NCBI GenBank assembly: GCA_949358305.1
Contig: OX442316.1
Location: forward strand, 4,402,001-4,466,000
Source of the DNA: Strigamia acuminata
Taxonomy: Eukaryota > Arthropoda > Chilopoda > Geophilomorpha > Linotaeniidae
Length of the DNA: 64,000 nt
Direction: 5' to 3'
Shown: positions 1 to 12,700 of the stretch, piece after piece
How the letters are laid out: each line of letters begins with the position of its first letter
How positions within the stretch are numbered: the first letter of the stretch is position 1
Position numbers and translations under genes: made by a program
The notes under the pieces: generated by a model
Seen by the model: the letters and a program-made list of their open reading frames with translations, nothing else
What the model was told of the DNA's origin: nothing
The model's database searches: none

Positions 1-755
1 TTTGATTGATTTAAATCCTGCGGGAACTAAAATAGAGTTTGCTGCAACTATACGAGATAGGTGTCAGGTGATAGGAAAATTATTTGCATGTGGATCTGCC
101 ATCTAAAGCTTGATTTACAGGTTTTAATCAATGGAAAAGAAGCCGCTGTTATCTATGTTAACGATGAAGTGCCGACCTTATACATGACAGCTGACAAAGT
201 AAATGTTGAAATCATTTCTATTAAATGTCTACTAATTATTCTTTTCAGGCTGAAAGAGCTATTTTAGAGTTAGTAGTTGAAAATATGGGCAGAGTTAACT
301 TTGGATCACCCGCAGAGTTCAGTTTCGCTAACCAGTCGAAGGGTATCAACGGTCAGATATTGGTTAACGGAGAAGTTATTCCTAAATGGGAAATCTACTC
401 TTTAGACTTCAAAGACAACTTTATGAGCAGGTTAGTATTAGAAAGAATGATAATTTTAGTTATTATAGCATAAAATGTCTTACCATAAAGATTACCATTT
501 GCCAACTGGGTTAAATATTCAAATCAGCCCAACTCAGATAGTCCTGGATTGTACAGGGCAACCTTTCATGTTGAGCAGCCTGGTGCTGATACATTTTTAA
601 ATATGAAGGATTGGGTTAAAGGAGCAGTGTTTATAAATGGATTTAATTTGGGTCGGTATTGGTCATTGGGACCTCAGCAAACGCTTTATCTTCCGGCACC
701 ACTGTTAAAAAGCGGTGTAAATGAGGTAATACTGCACTATTTTGAAAAAACCTAA
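1..755 (+). CDS. Beta-galactosidase (GLB1-like), C-terminal exons, 5' partial
   Basis: Four exons join in frame: up to 67, 121-198, 249-430 and 491-755 (stop TAA 753-755), all with GT-AG boundaries. The product is the C-terminal part of a glycoside hydrolase family 35 enzyme, which removes terminal beta-galactose from glycoconjugates, usually in the lysosome. Visible family features are IRDR followed by VLINGKEAAV (a jelly-roll strand with a small-residue turn), LVVENMGRVNFG, the block DWVKGAVFINGFNLGRYW, and the closing GPQQTLYLPAPLLKSGVNEV. These are typical of the last two beta domains of GLB1 and GLB1-like proteins. The catalytic TIM barrel lies upstream of the window, so activity cannot be judged. 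No symbol is given because GLB1 and its GLB1L paralogues cannot be separated from this tail. Confidence 0.9.
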
Positions 756-2804
756 GACAAAGTTGCCATCTTGTGACTAGCAGGAGTAGTATCAGGGCTG
801 GACTGGGTACAAATTTAGTACTGGGAAATCTGGATGGGTCGGGCCCAGGGACAGGCTACGGTAGGCCAGAGACGAGATTTCGTTATAACGAGAATTCGTT
901 ATATCGAAATTTTTTAACATGGTGTTCTACGGCCAGTCAACCAAACTGGCCATTTTTAGGTATTTGTTGTATTGATAATTCGTTATATCGCGATTCGTTA
1001 TAAAGAGTTTCGACTGTAGTACTTTGGGGATCACTGTTCTTTGACGGACCTGTGCATTTCCCTGTGTTTGCCAGTTTCCAAGGTGTTTTGAGTTTGTCTT
1101 AGGCTTTTCAAAATGGAGGTTTGTTGGTTTAGGCAATATATATTCATATATGTATTTTTAAACTATAGATTCTTGTATTTGAACTACACAAAGAATCTCC
1201 TTTTATTTTATCTCAAACAACTGCAGTATTGTCAACTGGTAACCGAGTACGGCGACTTACAATGGAGCACATTCCACAAGAGACGTAAAAGTCTTCGTTA
1301 GTGTATATTATAATTGACAGAAAAATAGGAGTATATTGAGTGATCTTCAGATTTGCCAAGAATATATTTCATCACCAGTTATTATTATTTTTATCAATTT
1401 TCTTTGTTAGTTTCTGTCTTTGGTGGGGTGTTTAGGGCATGGCAGGTTGTTCCAGCCGATGTTTTGTGGAATGTAAATTGTGAGTGATAATTTACAGTAG
1501 TGTATTAATTTATTTAGATGTTTTGTGTTGAATTTTGAATTTTGTTTAACTCTGCTGATTTTCTTTTTTTTCTCTATAGTTATAGGCTTTAACCAATAAA
1601 ATTGCTGGTGATATATATTTTTTTTAATAATGTGCTTTACTATATTTTATCTTTGTATAAAATGAAAGTGTTATAAATTTCCTATCATTCTATCAATAGC
1701 TACATCTGTGTATAGTAAATAAATAGTTTATTTAATTTGTATTGTAAGTGTTAAGCTGTGCAATTTTCAGCAATTTTGCAAATACATCTAGGCCGAAATC
1801 AACAAATATTAATTCAAATTTTGTTTGCAGTTCATCAGTGCAAGTGGATATTACACATTTAGTTAATTATAAGTTTCTAATTACCATGTGTTAGTAAAAC
1901 TTCCAGAAAGACTTTATGCTCATCTGGAATGTAAGTAAGGGATTTGCAACCTCGCCAAACTTTGTTTGTCGGGGCAATCAACCACCTCATACTGCATTTT
2001 ATAACTGCATACATCCTTTACAAAATTACAGCTGCTCCTGGATGGAGCAGCTGTCAGTCATACGGCCATTGCAGCTCAAAAACAAAACAACAACAGATTT
2101 ATTCAAGGTTGGGTGCATATGATAGGCAATGGGTGCATAGGCAATTAGATTCTGCATGTCAAAGATTCGAATCTTTCATAGGATTCGGATGGAATTCGGA
2201 AAGATTTAGATGATTATTTTAATAAAAAAGGCGAAAATATTTTAACTTCTGTCCAAATTACGACATAAAATTCAAAATTTTTATAAAATGTAAAGATTCG
2301 GGATTCGGATATATATAGATATACAAATCCAGGGGGGATTTGTATATATACAGTAAATACCCTATGTCTGTGGGGTTGTGTAAAAATTTCTCGGGCAAAA
2401 AGGGGTTGCGAGTAGAAAAAGTTTAAGATGGCCTGCCTTAAAAGACTTTGGTCCGGGCCGGCTCCAGATCTATCAGCACCATTTACGGTTATTTTTGAAT
2501 GAACGAAAACTAAAGACAGTGGCTACATTTGCTTCCGACATGAACGTATTATTTTAATGACGCACTGTGATTGGTTGAGATCTATTGATGCCAGCGTTCG
2601 GATTGCTTTTGAAAACTATCCAAGCCTGGCAAACGGAAAAATATTAATTGCTGCTGTCTGCACCGCCTCGACGTGGACTTCATCTATTTCATCGTGCTCT
2701 TCGCGTCGGTTCTTTTCCTCAACCCATGTTTACTCAAAACGATGTTGTCGAGGTTTTATCTTCTTCACCCCCCCCCCCAAATCTAACCTTGTTCGTTTTT
2801 AGCA
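756..2804. other. Intergenic region downstream of beta-galactosidase
   Basis: No gene recognised. AATAAA signals occur at about 1595 and 1718 and could end a long 3' UTR of the beta-galactosidase gene, but nothing closer to the stop looks like a poly(A) signal. A Tigger-like fragment lies at about 881-1016 and short AT-rich inverted repeats at about 2300-2355. Confidence 0.4.
881..1016 (-). mobile_element. pogo/Tigger-like MITE fragment (copy 1)
   Basis: Positions ~931-1016, read on the minus strand, match the left end of the element at 11712-11957: CAGTCGAAACTCTTTATAAC, then CGATATAACGAAT repeats and a CCTAAAAATGGC stretch. Repeated TTCGTTATAACGAA-type motifs continue to about 881. The terminal CAG(T/C)CGAAACTC and TTATAACGA blocks resemble Tc1/mariner-superfamily (pogo/Tigger) ends. 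The right end is followed by TA, the expected target dinucleotide. No transposase is present. Confidence 0.6.
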
Positions 2805-2812
2805 CCATAGAC

Positions 2813-3100
2813 CAGGAGTTCCCAAACTTTTTAGCATCGCGCCCCACTTTTTAAGCTACGCGATCTTCTGCGCCCCACTTCATCTACCAGTGCATTAAAT
2901 TTTTAAAAAATATACTACTAATATAATTTTACATAAAACTTTGTACAATTTTTTATATAATTTTATATACTTTTGGTTAAAAATTTACAAAAGTTAGCAA
3001 AATAAGCTTGTTTTATTTAAGCATGTATAATGGGTGCGCCCCACCAATAATCAGTTCGCGCCCCACCAGTGAGGCGCGCCTTACCATTTGGGAAACCCTG
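2813..3100. mobile_element. hAT-type MITE with perfect 8-bp target duplication
   Basis: A 288-bp element begins CAGGAGTTCCCAAAC and ends TTTGGGAAACCCTG, which are imperfect terminal inverted repeats starting with CAG. It is flanked on both sides by CCATAGAC (2805-2812 and 3101-3108), a perfect 8-bp direct repeat. CAG-type ends with 8-bp duplications are the hAT signature. The interior carries short GCGCCCCAC repeats and no coding capacity, so it is non-autonomous. Confidence 0.88.
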
Positions 3101-3108
3101 CCATAGAC

Positions 3109-4800
3109 TAAACCGAGAATTTTCATCAATGTATCTCAGTGTATCTCTCAACCAATTTGCCCGGTCTATCTTTTAATACTGTTGTTATGGTAAGACGAGA
3201 GACCGAGTCACGATAGATGTCATTGAATCTCAATGGATTTTTATGCCACTTGGTAGATAAACTTAAAACAGCTAAACTGAAGGAAAGTTTTTTTGTCCAC
3301 GACTGTACATAAACCTAACGTGCGATTACGCAAACAAATCAGTTTTATGAACACCGATGTCTCCCTATTAGTTCAGATAATTTTTGCTCTACTGTATATG
3401 TAAGAGCGGATTGAAAGGATACGGTAATGAACCCAATGGGGGCTGGTGGGTCCCCAAACTAATAAATAAAAAATTTGTTTGCAGCGGGCCCGCATGGACA
3501 TTAAATCCAACTTTTCTTTTTTGTGGTTGCCCTTATGAGAATCATCGATTTAGGTAAGAGAATGTATTTTATGTATGTGCGTGTTCTGGTTCCCATTTCT
3601 AATTTTAGGACGATTCAATGGCATTAAGGCGACAAATATGTAACAAAAGATGTAGAAGAATGGAAAGTATCTCATCAACACTGAAAAGAATCAAGTGGAA
3701 TTCAACAATGAACAGTAAGTACAAAAAATTCTTTATTTTTGTTTGAGTTCATAAAAGGAAAAAAAACAGCCACTACTTGGATTAAATGCACCATTGCATT
3801 TAGTGGTGTGTCTTAATCCCACTAGATGTCAGGACGCTCTACAAGTCTTGATAGAGTTTATTAGTGCTGCCAACTAGGAACAATCATAAAAACTGAATCA
3901 GAATCAGAAAAAAAAAACATTCAGGATGTTGATAATTTACACTAGTAATTATTCACCCTTAAAACTTATGTAAACAGTAATTACGACATTGTGTGTCAGT
4001 TAAAAAATAAATTGATGAGGGAACTTGAAAAATCAGGCTTTTAGCTACCGAAAACTCATGTTAGGGGTGATGAGTTTATTATAAGCCCAAAAGAGGGCTG
4101 TTTATCATGAAATTATTGACTGTACCCTCATTTGAACGTCGCAAATTGATGCTTCAATCTGGGAAAGTTACAAAATCATCTGCAGAACCATTCTAAGTAA
4201 TTACTTATTGAAAAACCATTAGCTCGCCTAATGTATTGTCACAACTTTTTTTACTGCATGAGAACCAGGTGCAATTTTAAGAGATAAATTAAATGGAATA
4301 GTTCACTTTTAATTATTGTATTTTGAGGTTGTTTTTGCATTAAATCTTTTTCTGGACTTGACATTCACGTGTCAGGCTGGAATAAATCAATTAACGAGTC
4401 GTATACAATGTTAAATCGAAACAAAACAACCTTGAAGGTGTTTACTGGCTTGCAAACACATGTGAATGGTCGCTTACAGTTAAGCGCATGGGGAAATGAA
4501 TTATTGATCAAGTTTTTCGATTTTGTTTTCTGTGAAGGAAAGAAACAATTTCTGCATATTTTTGGAGGTAATTGGTGCGTGAGAAGGGAATGGTGGGAAT
4601 GATGGGAATTTTTTTTTGGTTGTTTATTTAGTCGTATTGGAGGATTAATGCATTTTGAAGAAGGTTAGGATGAACTTGAAGGCAATTTCTGTCATGCGTA
4701 TCGTACTAGCAATGTTAATGAATGATAAAAGTACCGTGAATAGGTGAATGGCCACATGAAAGTTGCTCGTGACACCGAAGCAGGAAGAAATTCAAATGAT
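3109..4800. other. Intergenic, nothing recognised
   Basis: AT-rich sequence with only short open frames and no splice-bounded or conserved-looking peptide. A 77-codon frame at 4369-4602 shows no family motif and is treated as chance. Confidence 0.4.
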
Positions 4801-4806
4801 GGAGAA

Positions 4807-4934
4807 AATAAACAAGAGTGGATTGCAAATTGGAGATTTGTTCGTTTGGAAAAACAGCATTTTGAGCTTGAAACTCAAAATGCTGTTTTTGCCAATTAAA
4901 CAAATCTCCAATTTGCAATCCACTCTTGTTTATT
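4807..4934. repeat. 128-bp near-perfect hairpin (foldback)
   Basis: The left arm (from AATAAACAAGAGTGG) and right arm (ending CCACTCTTGTTTATT) are reverse complements over about 60 bp with a few mismatches, around a 7-nt loop CTTGAAA at 4867-4873. The inner stem contains AAAACAGCATTTTGA, which is also the core of the 21-bp minisatellite that starts directly after the hairpin. Confidence 0.85.
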
Positions 4935-5640
4935 GGTAAAACTGCATTTTAACGTGGTAAAACTGCATTTTAACGTGGTAAAACTGCATTTTAGCGTGGT
5001 AAAACAGCATTTTAACGTGGTAAAACTGCATTTTAACATGGTAAAATATTTTATCCCACTGAAACATATATTTTAACACAGTTAAACAGCATTTTGACAC
5101 GGTAAAACAGCATTTTGACAAAGTAAAACAACATTTTGACAATTAAAACATGGTAAAACTTCATTTTAACGTGGTAAAACTGCATTTTTACATGGTAAAA
5201 TATTTTATCTCGATAAAACATATATTTTAACACAGTTAAACAGCATTTTGACACGGTAAAACAGTATTTTGACAAAGTAAAACACCATTTTGACAAAGTA
5301 AAACATGGTAAAACTTCATTTTAACGTGGTAAAACTTCATTTTAACGTGGTAAAACTGCATTTTTACATGGTTAAATTATTTTATCTCGATAAAACATTT
5401 ATTTTAACACAGTTAAACAGCATTTTGACACGGTAAAACAGCATTTAGACACGGTAAAACAGCATTTAGACACGGTAAAACAGCATTTAGACACGGTAAA
5501 ACAGAATTTTGACAAAGTAAAACAGCATTTTGATAAAGTAAAACAACATTTTGACAAAGTAAAACAGCATTTTGACAAAGAATAACCGCATTTTGACAAA
5601 GTAAAACAGCACTTTGACACGGTAAAACGAGTTTATTACT
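4935..5640. repeat. 21-bp minisatellite
   Basis: About 33 units of 21 bp with consensus GTAAAACAGCATTTTGACA plus two bases, with variants such as GTAAAACTGCATTTTAACG. A higher-order block containing TTTTAACACAGTTAAACAGC recurs near 5070, 5227 and 5400. Because 21 is a multiple of three, the minus strand shows long spurious reading frames. Confidence 0.92.
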
Positions 5641-8600
5641 TGTGTCGTTTCAATTTGACACGATAAAACAGAATCTTTACGTTTACATATTTAAAAAAAA
5701 AAGGTGTTTCGTGTTAAAACGTGCAGAATTAAGTATGCTAAAGTAGTATTCTTATTTGGCACAATAAGCGAGTTTCTGGCCACGAGAAACATTTCTCAAA
5801 CCTCCCATATTTACTCCTTCAATTCCATTCAAAGAGCCCCATTTCGCTACTCAACAAAGTGATAAAAAGCCATTTTGAACAAAATTGTATGCGAATGTTG
5901 TGCGTGAATGTTGGAAACACGGTAAAATGACACACCCATTCAACATAATCTCGCACATGACGTGTCCGTGCATTTTATTCTTTCAGCTCGAGTCTCTCAC
6001 TTTATCGATTCCATTGCGAAAGCTTAATTTTTCCAGCCAAAATTATTTACTCGTTGCTGCCCCTTTTTACATGTCATCGAGGCTGCTCTGCCGATATTAA
6101 ATACGCGACCGTGAATTTCTCTTTTTTCTTTTTACTCTCTCGGATAACACACACTCGTTCTAACTCCGAATCCATAAAGGGGAGTTAGTTTTGAATCGCG
6201 TTCCGTGACTCGGTCCCAATAACAAGGCCGTTACCATGACGACTCGTCGTAGTCGTCGATTTTGTTGACTTTACCTCTCGTGTTTGCTCAAATTGATCCC
6301 GTCTCTTGGGTTATTTCGATCAAATATTCCAATTTAACTACTTGCCGCATTTAGAAACTCAAATTGGTCAATTGAACAACGAAAAAAAAAATTAAAATTA
6401 AAATTTTAAATTAAAAATTAAAAGAAAAAAAAAATTTAAATAAATTTACAATCGTCTCATTTAGCGGAAAAGCTCAATCGCCGCAACCAAACCCTTTAAG
6501 TCCCCATTTGCGGGCACCCACTGGATTTGCGCCAAAACCATTCTCCACCAAACAACTCTTTATCCCATTTCCGTACATCCGATTTTCGCTCGAGTCCCGT
6601 GTCCCGTCTTATATTTTTGCGGTTTTGTTCACCCGTTTCCGGTCGTATTTGTAGTTTTACGGATAAAACACACAAAACGCTGAATACACCGGAAGAGTTT
6701 TGTCAGCTTATCGGTGTCGTGTGTAAATAAATCTCGTATCGTTCAATAAAACTCGTTTCAGGTGCACGGAATACGTTTTTAGCCTTCCACGACCATTAAA
6801 ATAAATTTAAAAAAAAAATCTCTTTGACTGCAACTTTGAATAATAACAATAAAAAAAATGTACGCAACAATAATTTGCTCGATTTTCTCGCCCCTTTCTG
6901 CGTCGTATCGGCAAGTGAACTTTATGAAATGCCAACGCCAAGCACATTCCGAATATGTTCCCAAGCCCGTTTGAAAAGAAATCTCTTTGATCCATTTGGA
7001 CCTTTTCTTCCCGCACCCCCTGCCCGGTTCGCCTCCCCCGCATGGCTTGCATCTCATTCCCACGCCAAAGGAGGGCGCTCCATTCAAACCAATTCAACAT
7101 CAATTCCCGCGCTGACCTCATCCAATACGCCCCAGGCCCAGGGGTCTCGACTGTCACATGACTCGTATTCCGTTATCCATCTGCCGTCTGCTTCCTCCAG
7201 GAAATTCACTTTTTTTTTTTTTCTAAATAGGAAAAAATAAAAAAAAAATTTCTTTCATTCATCTGCACTTCATTTTTATTTATTTTTTATTTTTTTATTT
7301 ATTATTATTATTACCTGAGCCACACTTCCTGTCACTATTTCACTATTTCTCCCCTACAGGTGCGCAATGGCACCGGCCTTTCATCTGCAACAAATGCAGA
7401 GAATGGCGAACAGCACGCAATGCCCGACCTAGCTATAGTAACAAAACTGGCAGCATCGTTTGGAAATTTGCAGTTTGCGCATGTCAATTGTTGTAAGGTA
7501 ATTGGCGAGAACTAAAAAATTGTGCCAAAAAAGTAAAAAAGAAAAGAAAAATATTTTTTCTTTGCTTTTGTCCTTGGTCCGCGAGCCAATTATCGATTGA
7601 TTTCGGTCGTGCCGAGTCCACTATAGCAATAGCCATGCATTATACAGTGTTGAATGTTGGTTGCCCCACCCTTTGTCATTTCATAATTTGGTTGCGTCGT
7701 CTTGTAACGGGGTGTGCGTGATGAGTATTGCTCGTTTCATCACCTGAGCCACGTGGCGGGTGCCGTCATCGATCGATATCGCGATCGAAAGTTGTGCTAT
7801 GGAGATGTGTGGGTCAGTCTCGCAAGGTATACAATTCCCGGCATAAAAGGCTTTTGCAGGCAAAAATAGATGCTTTGGGTGTGTTTTCCAACCGAATCGA
7901 TCGGTTGGTCAATTTTTCAAAATTTTTTAAAATTTCGGAGAATTTTTTTTTTTTTTAAATTTTTAAATTTTTATATTAAAATAAATATTTATTTTGGTAT
8001 TTTTTGGTTGTTTCTATACGGAGGAATTAAAATGGGAGTTATGGTCATTGGGTTTGATGGTAATTGAATTCTCAAGTGTTTAAAACTCGCTTAATGGCGG
8101 ATAAATCTTGGGGAAAATTGATGAAAGTCTTTGGGCCGATATGTTCGGCGTTAAGTTGATTGTTATGTTGGTTTTAGTGTTGAGGTGCTTGTTACGTTTG
8201 TTTTATTGATTGCCACACTCGTGGGTTTTGTTTTATTGATGTGTTTTGATCGTTTTCTCCTGTTTTCAGTGTGTTTTCGTGGATTGTTGTGTTTCTCTCG
8301 GATTTGTTGAGCACGAATAACTGTGTTATTGGAGTTGTGTGTTTTAGGATCGTTATTATCCAATTGTCTGTCCGTTAATCTCTCGTTAAGTTGCGGTTTT
8401 AAAACGGTACTCGAAGCACGACGAAACTGCAGCGATTCGAATTCACTTTATTCCTAAATTCTTGCTCGAAGAGTCGAAAGTAATTACGCCTTTACGTCTG
8501 TCGTGCCAAACGGTTACTAAGGCGTATGTGTAACAAACATTAATATTGTAAACATCGCAAACAAGTCAATACGCGCACGTGTCTCAACCATTTATAACCG

Positions 8601-9300
8601 AAGTATTTCCCGGGGAATTATCCAAAAAGAGAAAAATAAAATAATACTCCGTAATAAATAAAAAAAAAAAAACCTCTCGATGGTCATTAAGTTTTCCGTA
8701 CGATTTTATGTGCCAGATTTAGTACAATAACCGTAACGTTCATCATTCATCAACATTTTTATGACTTGCATTACGAATAAGGTTTTTATCAATCAATATA
8801 ACTTCCCGGCGAATTATTATTCCCCATTGCGACCGGTAACTCGCCAGAGAATGATTAGAGGAAACACTCAACTCAATCAAACCCGTAAACACCAACACAA
8901 GGTTAAGAAATTAGATAATAATAGAAAATTCATTCCACGTTACGTAAGAAAAGCAAGAAAAACGTCAATTTTCTCGTGTTTTTCATTCGGAAACGCGCAT
9001 TAAAAGCCTTTTGTTACCCAAAATGAATACGGACACGCCTTGGGAAGTGATTATTGCTTATAACGAGGGTTCCGCGAAGGTGGGGGGTGAATGGCTGACG
9101 ATGATGATTGAAGCGAATGCTTTAAGACCTTCCCGCAGGCCGGGGCGGAGATTCGGGAAGATGCACGTGTCGTTTGACACAAATACCTGGCGGAGCAACA
9201 AGCACAGATTGCCGCTCGAGCGTCGCAAGACTCGCAAGACTCGCAACAGTGCGAAATTAATGGGAAAAAATTAATTGAAAAATTTTAGTCTTTTAATTTA
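5641..9300. other. Intergenic / upstream region of cpo
   Basis: No gene recognised. Open frames of 100-140 codons at 6779-7240 overlap on both strands and show no family motif. Homopolymer A and T runs are frequent. The last kilobase may belong to the cpo regulatory region. Confidence 0.4.
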
Positions 9301-9786
9301 TATTTGTCTGTGTTTTTTAGCGTGCACACACCTTGGTCACCTGAGTGTGACTCGCCCACTCGGCCACGCACCAGCGGCACAGGAAGGAAGTCGGCTGCGC
9401 GCCTTCCCTCCCTCCCCATCGCGTTTGGATCTTTCTCTCTCACCTGAACGAGGCGGCGCCCTCTGTATCGAGCCGGGAATTGTGGGAGTGACGTCACCGC
9501 CGGTTGCCCGGGTTTCATAATTGAAATAACAAAAGCGAAGCAAGCAGCTGCGGACGCTGCCTTCCGCGCACCCCGAAACACGCCACCACTCCACACTCCC
9601 CTACACATATCCACGGGCGACAGTTGCGGCGCTTGACGACTCCCTTCACCTGGATGCATTTAGCCGCCGGCCGGCACTCGCCGCCGCCGCCGCCGCCCGA
9701 CTCCACGCACTCGCCGCCAACGCAGCTGAGTCCGCACCATCACTGACGAAGAGTCGCCGCGCGCACTACGGTGTGTCCAACTCACC
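9300..9786 (+). promoter_or_regulatory. GC-rich cpo 5' UTR / promoter candidate
   Basis: A GC- and CpG-rich island in an AT-rich surrounding ends at the cpo start codon. It has three CACCTG E-boxes (9338, 9441, 9647) and a CCGCCGCCGCCGCCG run near 9685. The position just upstream of the first coding exon suggests a promoter with 5' UTR. No TATA box is obvious and the transcription start cannot be set. Confidence 0.5.
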
Positions 9787-12700
9787 ATGTCGACCACGAC
9801 GGAAGCCAACATGACCCTCAGTCAGAGCATGGACTCCGTCAACACTGTGACAGAGGACGAGGTAAGACAACCGCGTTGTCATGGCAACCGAGCAACACAC
9901 AAATTTTTTTTTTAATTGAAAATTTTTTAAATAACGTTCAAATAACGTTGCGTGCAGTCGCGTCTAGGACTCTAGGAGGTTGGAATTTTTTTTCTGGCGG
10001 GGTATTGTTGCGAGGGGGGTTTTAAAGGAGCCCGCACCTATTTCTATTCATTGGTGAATGGGTATTGAACGCGGGTCCGGTCGAGCTAGTTGAGTTGGCT
10101 TTAGAATTTGCAGCCATTTGGCAGAGCCCTCGGTGTCTCCCTCGGTTGGAAGATGACCGCGTCTTTTGCTCCTCTTTTCGATGGCCATTAGGGGGTTTGC
10201 CACCTCATCGATCGTCGGGAGTGTTTGGTGTGCACCGGCCATGTTGTGTGACCCCGTTGCCAAAACAAACGGAGCGGCTGTTGCTAGGACGCCATTGATC
10301 GGCGGGATGGGGCCCCGAAATGCCGTGTCGGCACGCTACGGAGGTCGGTGTGGCGAGGGCGAGGAGTGTTACGTGTGGGGGGTTTATCCCTGTTTCTATA
10401 GAGGGGAAGGTACGAGTAGGTGGTTTGGAGTTGGCAAGTCTTTGGTGGATTGTTTGGCAGGTATCCAATGTGGATATGGCGCATCTCGCCCGGCGCAATT
10501 ATTTTACCTCGTTTTCGTTACGGTTTGGTTATATTCTTAACGCTAGAATTTTTTTTCAGGTTTTTTAATGTTTTTTTTGGTTTTTTTCGGGTTTTTAAAA
10601 TTTTTTTGGGGTTTTTTTTAGGTTTTTTAATTTTTTTTTTGGTTTTTTCGGGTTTTAAAATTTTTCTTTTGGTTTTTTTTTGGATTTTAAAATTTTTTTT
10701 CCGATTTTTAATTTTTTTTTATTTATTTTATTTATTTTATTTTTAAAAATGAATTAATTTTTCGACTTTTTTTTTCTGGAATTAATTTTTTAGTAAAAAA
10801 GAAAAAAACTTTCGTATTTGAGTTTTTCAGCCATTTTTTTTTTCTGTTTGGAAACCCCCCCTCCCCCCCCCCAAAAAAAACCAAAAACATTTATTTCTAT
10901 TTTTTAAATATTATTTCCGAAATTCAAAACCCAAAAAATTAAAACCTCAAAAACAAAAAAAAAAAATCGTAACCACTCGAGAGTCTATGGGAAAATGACT
11001 CGCATTTCATTGAAAACAATTTGAATAAAAACTTTGACCGACACGGACATTGCCGCGCACAAAAGATTTGTCTTCCTCCCGCCTCACTACCCCTTTCCTT
11101 CCGGACTCCAATCTAATGTGACTGCAAGAAAAGCGAACCTACAGGTGAACAACCTATGTACTCACTGACCCCGCTATTCCCAATCGACGAGTTTATCATC
11201 ACCATGACATCACTCGCATTTTAATTACCCCGTCACGTGATACCTTGTTTCGCTGTCCGCATCGCCCGACGCCGTCCACCGCCATCTGGCGAAGCACACC
11301 AAACAGCTGCGTCCTTCAGCTGCATCAACACCGACTCCTTCCTCCCACCTGCGCGTTGTTAGGACGGCACGCGCCCACTGATTGACGACACTGACGTGTC
11401 GGTATTTGCCATTTAATTAATCACCCCTAACGACCATACTAATTAGACCTTTGGTGCGGATCAAGCTCCGAAATTGCTCCTTTTATTAAATCCCGCACCT
11501 GCCGACTCCTTTCCCTTTCTTTTCTTCTGCAGACCCGAGTGATGTCACGCTCCTAATTTCCTTAAAAGGGATTCCACTTTCATTTTTTCTTCTTCGTCAT
11601 CACCAATTTTTTCCACCTGCTTTACCTAGCGGTACCTATAATTGCGAGATTCTGATTTTAATCTCGGTTTTCCTGAGTGCAATTTCTCTAATTTTTTCAT
11701 TTTTGCTTTTTCAGTCGAAACTCTTTATAACGAATCGCGATATAACGAATTATCGATATAACGAATACCTAAAAATGGCTGGTTTGGTTGGCTGGCCATT
11801 AATTCTCATTTTCCTTGTTATTTCTCTGATTTCTGTTATATTTCCTATGTTCTGCTATTCCCATGTTAAACCTAGTATAAGCCTTTTCGTTATAACGAAT
11901 CGATTTATTCGGGTTCCTTCCGATTCGTTACATTCGTTATAAAGAGTTTCGAGTGTATTTAAGAAAAAATTCGGATATTTTTTTAACAAGTTTGGGGAAT
12001 TAGGAAATTATGCATGCAATGCACTGTACAGCTATTAAGCGCTCAAGCCCATTATTACTTATGTAAAGCAATAAAACTAATGAAATATGGCTAATGGGTC
12101 AAAACAGACCCATGTTGGTCATAGGAGAGACGTAAATAGGGCTTAAAGTTGCTAATAATAAAGTACAATAAGATTGGTTATGCAGGGAAGTGTTAACAGC
12201 AGAATAGATGAGAATAAAAGTAAATACGCGTGATTAGAATTCTGATGTGTAGTGGGTGTATGCTGTATGGGGGGGTTTACTGCACTTGCCAGGAATGTTT
12301 CCATTAATCAAGAGGTTCTGTGGCACCGATGCTGGCATTGGGGCAGTTGCCAAGGGTGGGCGAGTTCGATTTTGGAAATGTGTTGTAGGATTTGTATCGA
12401 TTTGAGTGGCTGTTCGACAACATCGTCGTTGGTTATCAACTGAAACGTTTACTATCTGCGAGATAAAATGTTGGAATTAACGGAAATGCTTCGTGGTCAA
12501 TTTAGACGTTTGTTTGAGTCGTTTTGGTCAGTTTAGACATTTATTTTAGTCGTTTTGTGCAATTTAGACATTTATTTTAGTCGTTTTGGTCAATTTAGAC
12601 ATTTATTTTAGTTTTTTGGTCAATTTAGACATTTATTTTAGTCGTTTTGGTCAGTTTAGACATTTATTTTAGTCGTTTTGGTCAATTTAGACATTTATTT

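Noticed and set aside
6779-7240. Overlapping 102-138-codon frames on both strands
   Set aside because: Opposite-strand frames of similar length with no family motif; likely chance.
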